Shown here piece by piece: positions 44,101 through 52,219 of a stretch of 64,000 nt of DNA; positions within the stretch are counted from its first letter, which is position 1, and each line of letters begins with the position of its first letter. The stretch is from Thalassotalea litorea. Lineage in GTDB: Bacteria > Pseudomonadota > Gammaproteobacteria > Enterobacterales > Alteromonadaceae. The translations under genes were made by a program, and so were the position numbers. The notes under the pieces are model-generated. The model did no database searches and had not been told where the DNA came from. It worked only from the letters and a program-made list of their open reading frames with translations. The DNA lies in NCBI RefSeq assembly GCF_005843925.1, contig NZ_VCBC01000005.1, positions 62,001-126,000 on the forward strand, in the 5' to 3' direction.

Positions 44101-45111
44101 CACGACGTTGGTACCACGATGGGGCGCAAATATTTTGTTTTGCTCGGCAACGGTTAACCGCGAAAATAACGGCAGAATATTGGTGTCGCGAAATTGCTCT
44201 TTTTCCAGGGCCGCAGCGGCGTCGCGAATTTCTCGTTCACCGTTTAAAAATACCAGAATATCGCCCGGTGGCAGTTGCTGTAAGTCTTCGACAGCGCGAA
44301 TAATGCCACCAATGTAATCGTATTGCTCAGACAGTGGTTGGTAGTGAATATCTACCGGATACGTGCGACCTGAAACTTCAATGACTGGTGCATTATCAAA
44401 GTGTTTTGAAAACCTGACCGGGTCAATCGTCGCGGAGGTAATAATGACTTTTAAATCGGGACGTTTTGCCAATACTTGTTTGAGATAACCGAGAATAAAA
44501 TCAATGTTTAAGCTACGCTCATGGGCTTCATCGATAATGATGGTGTCATATTGACGTAATAATCGATCTTTTTGCATTTCCGCCAACAAAATACCATCGG
44601 TCATTAATTTAATATAACTGCGATCACTCACTTGATCGGTAAATCGAACTTTATAACCGACCACATCACCAAGCTTAGATTGCAGTTCCTCGGCAATACG
44701 ATTGGCAACGGTTCTCGCCGCAATCCTCCTTGGTTGGGTATGTCCAATCATCCCTTCGACACCGCGCCCTAGCTCTAAGCATATCTTAGGAATTTGGGTG
44801 GTTTTACCTGAGCCCGTTTCGCCGGCGATAATTACAACAGGGTTATTGGCAATTGCTTGTTTGATTTCATCAACGTGTTCACTGACGGGAAGGCCGTTGG
44901 GGTACGTCACCTTTGGGCGCTGCGCAATTAGACGCTGCTTCATCGCTATCGACTCAGAAATCGCCTGGTCGATTTTTACTAGCGCTTTTTGTTGTTTATC
45001 GTCATTGGTGATTTTATTGATGCCCTGCAAGCGGCGCTTAAGCAAAAATTTATCACATAGGCGGGTTTGGTTAAGCAAAGCGTAACAGTCAGTGGCGGTT
45101 GGGGATGACAC
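41191..45111 (-). CDS. hrpA: ATP-dependent RNA helicase HrpA
   Basis: 1306 residues, E. coli HrpA length 1300. DEAH-box helicase: Walker A GETGSGKTT (97-105), TQPRRIAARTVANRIAEEL, DEAHERSLNIDF (near 193), SATID, LSTNVAETSLTVPGI and QRSGRCGRVAKG (motif VI). Then come the HA2/OB region and the long HrpA-specific C-terminal domain. Acts on structured RNA, including collided ribosomes in E. coli. Cytosolic single gene. Confidence 0.96.
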   Translation of the reverse strand: MSSPTATDCYALLNQTRLCDKFLLKRRLQGINKITNDDKQQKALVKIDQAISESIAMKQRLIAQRPKVTYPNGLPVSEHVDEIKQAIANNPVVIIAGETGSGKTTQIPKICLELGRGVEGMIGHTQPRRIAARTVANRIAEELQSKLGDVVGYKVRFTDQVSDRSYIKLMTDGILLAEMQKDRLLRQYDTIIIDEAHERSLNIDFILGYLKQVLAKRPDLKVIITSATIDPVRFSKHFDNAPVIEVSGRTYPVDIHYQPLSEQYDYIGGIIRAVEDLQQLPPGDILVFLNGEREIRDAAAALEKEQFRDTNILPLFSRLTVAEQNKIFAPHRGTNVVLSTNVAETSLTVPGIRYVIDTGTARISRYSYRTKVQRLPIEPISQASANQRSGRCGRVAKGVCIRLYSEEDFLSRPEFTDPEILRTNLATVILQMLALDLGSIADFPFVQPPDQRNINDGMRLLLELNAVKESKSGPVKLTPEGRNLARLPIDPRLAKMLMTASEFGCGQELAIITAGLTIQDPRERPMEKQQAADQFHNRFKDKTSDFISLLNLWVYIQQQQKSLSNNQFRNMCKKQYLSYLRIREWQDIVSQLRLSCKEQGIVLSQFTPSVKIADDSGQLTLEIGNHDSIHQAILSGLLSHLGNLDENREYIGARNSRFSIFPGSGLAKKTPKWVMAAELVETSRLFARFCARIDVDWVEPLAKHLVKRTYLEPHWEKKQGAVMAFEQVSLYGLVIVAKRKVNYSKVDPQTCRLLFARHALVLGESSINEGFLAKNRKMIEEIIDMEDKSRRREFLVDEEQLVDFYLQKLPEAICDQASFLNWWKKTKRQTPELLTMSKQDALQDDRDDINVQDYPTIWRQENLSLPISYHFDPGSIDDGVTINIPISVLNQIQDVDFDWLIPALRLEKITALLRGLPKQVRKNFVPAPNYAQACFNAISPGELSLTQAMAKQLLKMSGMRIEPELWNDSELAAHLKMNFKVVNEKGKLLGQSRDIVQLKEQLQSQVKKSIKAVADKGIEKQHLTDWSFGRLPKSYQKNTANITIQAFPALVDQGKDVSIELFETEQQATESMIKGVTRLVLLSIPSPIKYLEQKLPNKSKLGLYFNPFGKISDLLVDCIHASARSIISKQGELPYDETRFSETRDKVRADISDTVLHSAIKLEQILSLHHQIQKQLKGNLGFAAIQSHGDIKEQLAQLVFKGFVTDCGIDKLDDVLRYLKGIIRRLEKLPIDPNQDRLKMLEVEKSQAMVKNLLEQSRNGASEVDIHQLKWMVEEFRISLFAQNLGTAYPISLKRIKNHIAELNRS

Positions 45112-45242
45112 GGAGATAAAAAACCTGAACAGAAAGACAAAAAAGTTGCGTTATCTTACCACTTCAAAAAAGTAAAATCAGTACAACAAGACACCAAAAA
45201 CCAATGCGTTGCTGGGTGATAAGTTTTGTAGTGTCTGACAAT

Positions 45243-45692
45243 CTAGCGTTGAATTTGGTTTTCTTTGGGCTGCCAGGTTGATTCATGGAAACTGGAACGA
45301 ATATGCAAATCTATGGCTCTAAGAACGTCATTACGTGAAATCGTACCTAACAGATTGCCATCGTCATCGGTGACAGGATACACCTTGGGCTTTTGCAAAA
45401 GCATGGTCTGCGCTAATTCGACGATGCTCGTATAAGGTTTCATCGTCAGAACTTCGGTTCGCATCAATTCGCTAACATCGGCCATGTGCTCCGCGTAATA
45501 ACTCGTTTGCAGCATCTTGGCCAGTACATCGGATTCCGATAAAAATCCAATCAATTGTCCATTGTTATCAATAACAGGACCACCGATTTGCTTTGTTTTC
45601 AAGAACCGAAGAGACGCCTCTTCTACCGCCATGTCAGCAGTAAATGTGACCGGATACAAATTCATGTAATCTTTAACTTGAAGTGATTCCAT
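45243..45692 (-). CDS. CBS-domain pair protein
   Basis: 149 residues consisting of two CBS motifs and little else: VKDYMNLYPVTFTADMAVEEASLRFLKTKQIGGPVIDNNGQLIGFLSESDVL (about 6-58) and ELMRTEVLTMKPYTSIVELAQTMLLQKPKVYPVTDDDGNLLGTISRNDVLRAI (about 75-128). Such stand-alone pairs bind adenosine nucleotides and regulate partners. Partner unknown. GxLxGxxSxxD signatures are complete in both motifs. Confidence 0.88.
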   Translation of the reverse strand: MESLQVKDYMNLYPVTFTADMAVEEASLRFLKTKQIGGPVIDNNGQLIGFLSESDVLAKMLQTSYYAEHMADVSELMRTEVLTMKPYTSIVELAQTMLLQKPKVYPVTDDDGNLLGTISRNDVLRAIDLHIRSSFHESTWQPKENQIQR

Positions 45693-45832
45693 CGCTTTGC
45701 CCTATTGCGTAAACGAGAAAACTCGTTGTCTTCTATAACGTTAAGGTTAGCTGAAAAATCACAAAATTGGCAATCCAGCCATCTACTTAATCACGCACGT
45801 AGTCGCGCACATAATCGCGCTCAGGCAAAACA

Positions 45833-46894
45833 CTACTCCGATGCAAAAATTGCCACGTAAGTCGCTTCACCTTGTTTTCGATAACCTCGGTACATACCTT
45901 TAGAATTAAATGGCATTGAAATATTGCCTTTGACATCCATCGCGATAACTCCACCACTCCCACCAGCATCTACCAATACTTGATTGACTACGGTTTCAGC
46001 GGCCTGTTGCAAAGGAATATTTTGGTACTGCATACGTGCACAGATATCCGCTGCCACATGATAACGGATAAAATACTCACCGTGACCTGTCGCTGACACT
46101 GCACAAGATTGATTGTTGGCATAAGTCCCAGCACCGATAATGGGTGCATCGCCAACCCGTCCAAAACGTTTTGCAGTCATGCCTCCGGTGGACGTACCCG
46201 CCGCCAGATTACCATATTTATCTACCGCTACCGCGCCAACGGTACCATATTTGAAATTGCTATCCAGAGCGTTATATGCCGATTTCATGTCCGATATCTG
46301 CTCAGATTGGCGCAGTTTTTGTTTTGCCTTATCCAATTGCAGCTTTCGATGTGGGGTGTCAAAATAATGATTTTCTACCATGGGTAATTCTTGTTGTTTG
46401 GCAAATTCTTCCGCACCGACTCCACTTAACATCACATGCGGTGAATGATCTTTCACGGCGCGCGCCAATGCAATTGGACTGGCAACATGTTTCACTCCGG
46501 AAACGGCTCCGGCGTCCAACGTTTCACCATCCATAATCGAAGCATCAAGTTCGTGCTCTCCATCATAGGTATACACGGAACCAATACCCGCATTAAAAAA
46601 CTCGCTCGCTTCGAGAATTTGGATCGCAGCAATGACTGCGTCGGTGCTGTTACCGCCTTTTTCTAAAACCAAGTAACCACGATCAATGGCTTCTTTGAGT
46701 TTGGCTCGATAAGCAGCTTCCTGATCAGGTGTGAAATTACCTTTGTCAATGGTTCCGGCGCCGCCATGAATGGCAATGGCAAATGGCGTTGTTGGCTCAG
46801 AATTTGCGGCATGCGCAAAGCACAATCCCATAATTATTGATAATGAAGCAGAAGATAAAGTGAAAAACATGGGAGAAATAACTTTTCGAAACAT
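45833..46894 (-). CDS. iaaA: Isoaspartyl peptidase/L-asparaginase, exported
   Basis: 353 residues from ATG 46894 (an in-frame TTG three codons earlier is possible). Signal peptide ends near AHAANSEP. Ntn-hydrolase plant-type asparaginase: FAIAIHGGAGTI, AIQILEASEFFNAGIGSVYTYDGEHELDASIMDG, and the self-cleavage site with catalytic threonine T218 in YGTVGAVAVDKYGNLAAGTSTGGMTAKRFGRVGD. Precursor is expected to split before that threonine into alpha and beta chains and to hydrolyse beta-aspartyl dipeptides. Predicted periplasmic. Single gene. Confidence 0.93.
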   Translation of the reverse strand: MFRKVISPMFFTLSSASLSIIMGLCFAHAANSEPTTPFAIAIHGGAGTIDKGNFTPDQEAAYRAKLKEAIDRGYLVLEKGGNSTDAVIAAIQILEASEFFNAGIGSVYTYDGEHELDASIMDGETLDAGAVSGVKHVASPIALARAVKDHSPHVMLSGVGAEEFAKQQELPMVENHYFDTPHRKLQLDKAKQKLRQSEQISDMKSAYNALDSNFKYGTVGAVAVDKYGNLAAGTSTGGMTAKRFGRVGDAPIIGAGTYANNQSCAVSATGHGEYFIRYHVAADICARMQYQNIPLQQAAETVVNQVLVDAGGSGGVIAMDVKGNISMPFNSKGMYRGYRKQGEATYVAIFASE

Positions 46895-47342
46895 GACAAA
46901 CAACTCTTGTTATGGCTTTAATTCGGGGGCGGAATATCGAATTATTCCAAGCCCCAGCGTATTGTTGCAAATCTATCGAACTATCAACCGTTCACGGACA
47001 ACGTTTTCAGCCAATAAGTTCTGCTAATTGTCGAACGTCAAAGAACGACAAACTGCAAATTCTATATTGCATCAAACTAGCATATTTATGCAATGTGTTA
47101 AACCCAGGTTAATGAGAGACTTGTCGTTAAGGGGTAAACCTTGTCGATCCTCGCTATTTCCTAAGAACTTTCATAATTTAAACTCTAACTCATTGATAAC
47201 TCGCCTTTCATAGAGATATAAAACAGACATTCCTCAGCTTTTCCTCAGGTTTTTTATAGGCAAATATCCTTAACTTAAAGAGTCGAAAGCACGACACATC
47301 AAGTAAGAACGCTTGGTTAACTGCTAATTGAGGTAACAACAG
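46895..47342. other. Intergenic region
   Basis: 448 bases between divergent starts. I see no coding frame with family resemblance and no strong hairpin. A short direct repeat CCTCAG (at about 47234 and 47244) and an A/T-rich promoter-like area are the only features. GAGGTAAC precedes the following start. Confidence 0.5.
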
Positions 47343-47708
47343 ATGAATAAATTATCACTTAAAGTGCCAGCAACAATGGCCGCAGTCGTGGCAGTTTGTG
47401 GCCTGGCAATCGCACCGACTACAGCTTCAGCCGATGCTATGTCTTCTTATATGGAAACCGCATTAATTGACGTATGTCGTTCTGCAGAATCTAATAACCT
47501 GGTACGCTTTAACAAAACCATGAAGGAGTATCGTTTAAAAACCCAAACGGTTGCTTTAAAGGTTGTATGTAATGGTGAGAATATTCCCGATTTTGCAGCG
47601 ACTCACGGTGCCTACAGAACCGCGGAACGTCTGAATGAAAGCTTAGAAGATGTCAGCATTGAAGATGTCGCATTGCAATCTCAAGACAAAATCCACGTGA
47701 ATTATTAA
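47343..47708 (+). CDS. DUF3718 family exported protein
   Basis: 121 residues with a signal peptide (LSLKVPATMAAVVAVCGLAIAPTTASA, cleavage near 30). The mature part fits DUF3718: LIDVCRSAESNNLVRFNKTMKEYRLKTQTVALKVVCNGENIPDFAATHGAYRTAERL, with two conserved cysteines forming a likely disulfide. Small periplasmic protein of unknown function, restricted in my knowledge to marine gammaproteobacteria. A terminator-like hairpin at 47760 follows. Confidence 0.85.
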   Translation: MNKLSLKVPATMAAVVAVCGLAIAPTTASADAMSSYMETALIDVCRSAESNNLVRFNKTMKEYRLKTQTVALKVVCNGENIPDFAATHGAYRTAERLNESLEDVSIEDVALQSQDKIHVNY

Positions 47709-47759
47709 TCTCGATTGAAAGCGGATTAGGATTGAGAATGAATAGGATAGAAGAAAATT

Positions 47760-47791
47760 AAGCAGCAGCCTAAGGGTTGTTGCTTTTCTTT
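47760..47791 (+). terminator. Terminator overlapping the convergent gene's 3' end
   Basis: AAGCAGCAGCC-TAAG-GGTTGTTGCTT-TTCTTT: 11-bp stem including two G-U pairs in the plus transcript, with T-rich tail. It terminates the DUF3718 transcript while its right arm encodes the last residues of the convergent regulator. Confidence 0.7.
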
Positions 47792-49932
47792 GTTAGCAAC
47801 TGTTGCTTTTGTCTTTCCAATAATTGTTCTATGTATGCGACGCCTTCCTGATAGCGTTTTTTCGATTTAATCGTTGCTAACGCTGGATGAACACCGCCAT
47901 ACTGCCATTTATGCAAATGTAGCCAACCTTCTGCAATCGCATTATCAAATGCAGCAATTGCTGCATCAACATCCTGCAGAACAAGCAATAAAACCACATC
48001 GCTCACCCCTTTACCGTCATACCCAATGATCTGTTGTTCCGAAGTATTCTCTAAAAGTTGACGAGCAAAACCTTGCGCCTTATCAACGTCGCCAGTTTTG
48101 AACAGTAACCAAACGTAATCCACCCAGTCCATCAGTCTCATTGTGGTTTGTGAAGGTTGTTGACCAGAAAAGAACTGCTGATAAATTTCTAAAGCCTGTT
48201 TATTATTTCCCAGGAGCATCTGATAGCGCCCAAAAATTAGCGCTGTGTGCGGCGAATTTGCCAACACACACGCTGCTTCCCCACCCTGATTAAGGACAAT
48301 TGCTAATTGACATTCAATCTGCGCACTGGTTATCGCATCCGATTGCCTTAGCAATTGTTGATAGTGTTGTTTTGCCACTAACGGCATATCCAAATAGAAA
48401 TAGCTTTGTGCGAGCAATACCTTGAGTTCTTTACTGTCATCCTTAATCACGCTTTGATTAAGGAAATTAATTGCTTCTGAAAATCGCCCTGTTTCAACAA
48501 GTAACCAGGCAAGAAGGTATCTGGCACTATAATCTTGTCCATTGAAATTTAGATAAGTGGTTAAGGTATCAATGGCAGATTGATTTTGTCCCATTATGCT
48601 TTGTAACTTCGCATAGTAGAATGTCGCAACGGAAAAACCCGGAGCAAGTTTAAGCGCTTGTTGTAAATGTCGTTGCGCTTTTCGGTATTGTTCATTCTTC
48701 ATATAAAAAGACGCTAGATAGCTGTGATATTCTGGCTGAGACGCCATACTGCTGGCAGATTGTTCCGCGACTTGGATGACTTGCTCCAAGGTCAATTCAC
48801 CATTGGCGTGTCGATACAGTCCTTGAACAAATGCCATTTCGAGGCGAATATCGTCTTGTTTTCCATTGCCCCAAAGGCTGCGCATTTTGACAAAATACTC
48901 GGGGTTATCGAAAAATATTGCGGCTCGATAATACGCAATCCCCAGTTCTACGGGCAATTGCTCTGACTGAGGATACGTCCGTACACCATTTTCAAGAAGC
49001 TGGATCGCAAGCAGGTAATTTTCTTGACTACTAACCATTCGTAGTTGCCTGGCCTGGTGGATAAGCAAAGCAGTTTGCATACTTTCAATGGACATCTCAT
49101 CCAGATCCAGACCATCGCGATCTACCACCTCAATAAAATAGTCCAGTGTATTAGCAACACTATTCACTAATAGGTGCCAGTCGGCTACATTACCGGCAAA
49201 GGTTTGACTCCAAATCACTTCACCTTCTTTGGCATTAGCGAAATGGACACTGACCTGAAAATCCTGATTAATACGACGCACCGCACCGCCAACAAAATAG
49301 TCAAAATTTACCGCTTCAGCATCAATAAACTGATTATTTAAACTTACCTGAACATGCTCAGAATTGCCTAAGGTGGTGATTAATTGCTGGGTTAAAGATT
49401 TCGCGACTAAAATGCTTTCATCAAGATTGTCGCTGGCAGTAAAATTATCGATCCTAAGTTTAACTGGATCGGTTCTAGAACCTTGGTCATGAAAAATAAA
49501 CCAAGCCAAGCTGGTCAATATCAGAGCCAATAGACCAATAAAAACATAAAGCTTTTTAAATTTGACGGTAATAAAGTCGGCTGGCGGTTCATCTAAAGAC
49601 GGTAAATGCTGTTCATTTCTCGAAGGCGTATAATCGAGCAGATAGCCGTGTTTGGGAATGGTTTTAATGTATTGGTGTACTTTACCCTGATCGTGTAATT
49701 TTTTGCGTAATACCGATATCGCTCTGGTAATCACATCATCTGAGGTATAGCGAGATTTCCATACTTTTTCATTTAATTCTTCTCTCGATACTACGCGATT
49801 GCAATTTTCCAGCAAATAAACTAAAACCTCCATAACTTTTGGTTCAAGGTGGATCACCTCCCCATCTTTTTCGATCAACGACTTCTCGGGATATACTACC
49901 CAGTCGTCTAAAAGATAGGAAATACTGGCCAT
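47770..49932 (-). CDS. CadC/ToxR-like membrane transcriptional regulator with TPR domain
   Basis: 720 residues. N-terminal OmpR/PhoB-type winged helix at about 10-108 (LIEKDGEVIHLEPKVMEVLVYLLENCNRVVSREELNEKVW, VITRAISVLRKKLHD, YIKTIPKHGYLLDY). One transmembrane helix lies at about 129-147, then a periplasmic region with an N-terminal nucleotide-binding-like segment and a series of TPR-like helices (about 270-700). This is the CadC/ToxR single-protein sensing plan. Genes controlled are unknown; the divergent neighbour is recD. Signal unknown. Confidence 0.88.
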   Translation of the reverse strand: MASISYLLDDWVVYPEKSLIEKDGEVIHLEPKVMEVLVYLLENCNRVVSREELNEKVWKSRYTSDDVITRAISVLRKKLHDQGKVHQYIKTIPKHGYLLDYTPSRNEQHLPSLDEPPADFITVKFKKLYVFIGLLALILTSLAWFIFHDQGSRTDPVKLRIDNFTASDNLDESILVAKSLTQQLITTLGNSEHVQVSLNNQFIDAEAVNFDYFVGGAVRRINQDFQVSVHFANAKEGEVIWSQTFAGNVADWHLLVNSVANTLDYFIEVVDRDGLDLDEMSIESMQTALLIHQARQLRMVSSQENYLLAIQLLENGVRTYPQSEQLPVELGIAYYRAAIFFDNPEYFVKMRSLWGNGKQDDIRLEMAFVQGLYRHANGELTLEQVIQVAEQSASSMASQPEYHSYLASFYMKNEQYRKAQRHLQQALKLAPGFSVATFYYAKLQSIMGQNQSAIDTLTTYLNFNGQDYSARYLLAWLLVETGRFSEAINFLNQSVIKDDSKELKVLLAQSYFYLDMPLVAKQHYQQLLRQSDAITSAQIECQLAIVLNQGGEAACVLANSPHTALIFGRYQMLLGNNKQALEIYQQFFSGQQPSQTTMRLMDWVDYVWLLFKTGDVDKAQGFARQLLENTSEQQIIGYDGKGVSDVVLLLVLQDVDAAIAAFDNAIAEGWLHLHKWQYGGVHPALATIKSKKRYQEGVAYIEQLLERQKQQLLTKKSNNP

Positions 49933-50224
49933 AAAACGCCCTCTGACTATACGGGAATGGATTACCCAAAACGGTTTAGAGTTGCCCTGCTTGAATTAAC
50001 AGACCAAGGTTTTACTGAATTTTGTTCAATTAAGTGTAGTGAAGAAATTGCTAGAGTGAAGCAATCATAATCGGCTCAAGCCACCCATTTTTTGAAACAA
50101 CATTGACCATGGCCTAGCTAACTTGTTGAATTTCGTCAGACCATGGCAACACAAGCGAATGTTTCACATTGATAAATAAAAGCATAACAACAACGAATAC
50201 TGTAAAAAATCCATACAATTGCAA

Positions 50225-52219
50225 CTAGAGCATCCTTTGTTCAAGCCCGGAACAACGTCGAACCTGCTTGTTAACACCTTCCGTAAACTCCTTTTTGCGA
50301 GAGAACAGCTGAAAGTGCGACTTTGCTCTGGTTAAACCTGTATATAAGAGTTCACGGGTCAAAAGCTTTGCGCTCCCCTGTTGCGGAATCACCATAGCGA
50401 CCTGATCGAATTCGGAGCCCTGGGTTTTGTGGATCGTCATTGCATAGACAGTTTCAAATGGAGGCAATCTCGGAATGGATACCTGTCTAAACCCGTCACC
50501 ACTTGGAAAGTACGCTTTTAAGTTACCATCCTGATCAGGCCACAACATCCCAATATCACCATTAAACAACTGTAACTTATAGTGATTTTGAGTGATCATG
50601 ATTGGCCGGCCTCGATAAAGAGCCTGGGAGAAGTGGATAAATCCCTTACTTTGAAGTTCTTTTTCAACCTGTTCATTAATGCTTTCCACGCCCCCTTCGC
50701 CGCTTTTGCAAGGGCTCAAAATCCGAAACTGCTGAAACGCCTGATAGGCTTGCTGCAAATTATCCGACTGAAATACCGGTAAATAATGCTGATTGGTTAA
50801 TTGCACTAGGTAACTGGCTAATGAAGATTCTTTGCTTAACCGTAATTGCTCAGTATTATTTGCTAACAATTGCCAAGCCTGCAGACTGTCACCAGCAATA
50901 ATAGCCTTCGCCAAAAGACCGATCCCGCCACTGCCGGTAAAGCGCCGAGACTGGGTTAAATAAGTCAGATAGTCACAAGCTGATTCGTTCAAGCTAATCA
51001 CTTCAGAACCAAAAGACTCCGCACAAACTTGCGCCAGATACTGTCCATTGCCCGTCGAAAAACGCGTCGTTTTATGGGGTGCCAAATCCGCCAGTACGCT
51101 GCCAGTCTCCACCGAAGGTAACTGTTGGCAATCACCGAGCAAGACAACTTTACATGTTGTAGGCAGTGCTCGAAACAGTCGGGTCATCAGCGGTAAATCG
51201 ACCATCGAGACCTCATCGACAATCACAACGTCACAATGCAATAAATTTTGTTTGTCGTGACGAAAATTCGGGCTGTTTGGGATAACACCCAAAAGTCGAT
51301 GCAAGGTTAGTCCGATGGTTGGTATCTGATTCAGTATTTGTTCTTCAATGAGTTGGCTTTTACGAAAGCTCTCAACTGCGGCGCTAATCGACTCACTTAA
51401 TCGTTGTGCGGCTTTTCCTGTCGGAGCAACGAGCTGTATATCTAAGGTTTTATCTGCTTGCATCAGTAACGCAGCGATCAATTTGGTCACGGTATAGGTT
51501 TTCCCGGTACCAGGACCGCCGGCGATAATACTAAAAGACTTGTTCAGTGCATTCGCCACTGCGACCTTTTGCCAGTCAATATCATTTTGCAATGACTCTG
51601 GAAACAGCTGAGTTAATCGCTGTTTTTGGTCATTTATTTGACTCTCTATAATCTCATTTGCATTCGCTACTCGTTGCGTAATAGCATCCGCGAGTTCTCT
51701 TTCAAACAGCCAATATCGACGCAAATACAAACTGTCATTGTCAAACACAACCATAGCGTCGTTATCCGCAGATATCGGTAATACATTAACTAATCGTAAT
51801 AACGTATTAAAATCTGGAAACACATAGCCATCATACTGTTGTTCTTGCTCTCCGTCAGTGGAACTGACGAACCAGTGCTGTGCACTGAGTAACGATAATT
51901 GTAAACACGTATGGCCATGACGTTGTGCCTGCGATAGCGCCATAAATAAATGAAATAACGTTGCAATTTGTATCTCACTAAAGGCTAAAATTTTGGCGTC
52001 TGGCACATTTACCAATGCGCATACCATTTCCCGGGCAATAAAGTAATCAATCGCCTCGATTTCTGCGAGTTGATTTTGCACGCTTTGTAGTTCAGGGAGC
52101 TGATTTAAGATTACCGCAATTTCCTGGTCCAATGGATTTGCTTGAGTTGCCTGAGATAATTCATCGCGTTTATCTTCCGACTGTGCCCGTGTCAATCCGG
52201 AGAAAGCGTCTTGATTCAT
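50225..52219 (-). CDS. recD: Exodeoxyribonuclease V alpha subunit
   Basis: 664 residues. SF1B 5'-3' helicase of RecBCD: N-terminal domain, Walker A GGPGTGKTYTVTK (234-246), QLVAPTGKAAQRL, VVIVDEVSMVDLPLM, GDCQQLPSVETGSVLADL, and the C-terminal motif MTIHKTQGSEFDQV with LLYTGLTRAK. It overlaps recB by four bases. E. coli RecD is 608 residues; the extra length is mainly an N-terminal and an internal stretch. Cytosolic. Confidence 0.95.
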   Translation of the reverse strand: MNQDAFSGLTRAQSEDKRDELSQATQANPLDQEIAVILNQLPELQSVQNQLAEIEAIDYFIAREMVCALVNVPDAKILAFSEIQIATLFHLFMALSQAQRHGHTCLQLSLLSAQHWFVSSTDGEQEQQYDGYVFPDFNTLLRLVNVLPISADNDAMVVFDNDSLYLRRYWLFERELADAITQRVANANEIIESQINDQKQRLTQLFPESLQNDIDWQKVAVANALNKSFSIIAGGPGTGKTYTVTKLIAALLMQADKTLDIQLVAPTGKAAQRLSESISAAVESFRKSQLIEEQILNQIPTIGLTLHRLLGVIPNSPNFRHDKQNLLHCDVVIVDEVSMVDLPLMTRLFRALPTTCKVVLLGDCQQLPSVETGSVLADLAPHKTTRFSTGNGQYLAQVCAESFGSEVISLNESACDYLTYLTQSRRFTGSGGIGLLAKAIIAGDSLQAWQLLANNTEQLRLSKESSLASYLVQLTNQHYLPVFQSDNLQQAYQAFQQFRILSPCKSGEGGVESINEQVEKELQSKGFIHFSQALYRGRPIMITQNHYKLQLFNGDIGMLWPDQDGNLKAYFPSGDGFRQVSIPRLPPFETVYAMTIHKTQGSEFDQVAMVIPQQGSAKLLTRELLYTGLTRAKSHFQLFSRKKEFTEGVNKQVRRCSGLEQRML

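Noticed and set aside
45783..45832. Near-tandem 12-mers (ACGTAGTCGCGC / ACATAATCGCGC) after the iaaA stop, readable in another frame as a repeat-ended protein
   Set aside because: Only two diverged copies, and the IaaA reading frame ends cleanly at 45833. A frameshifted extension is not supported.
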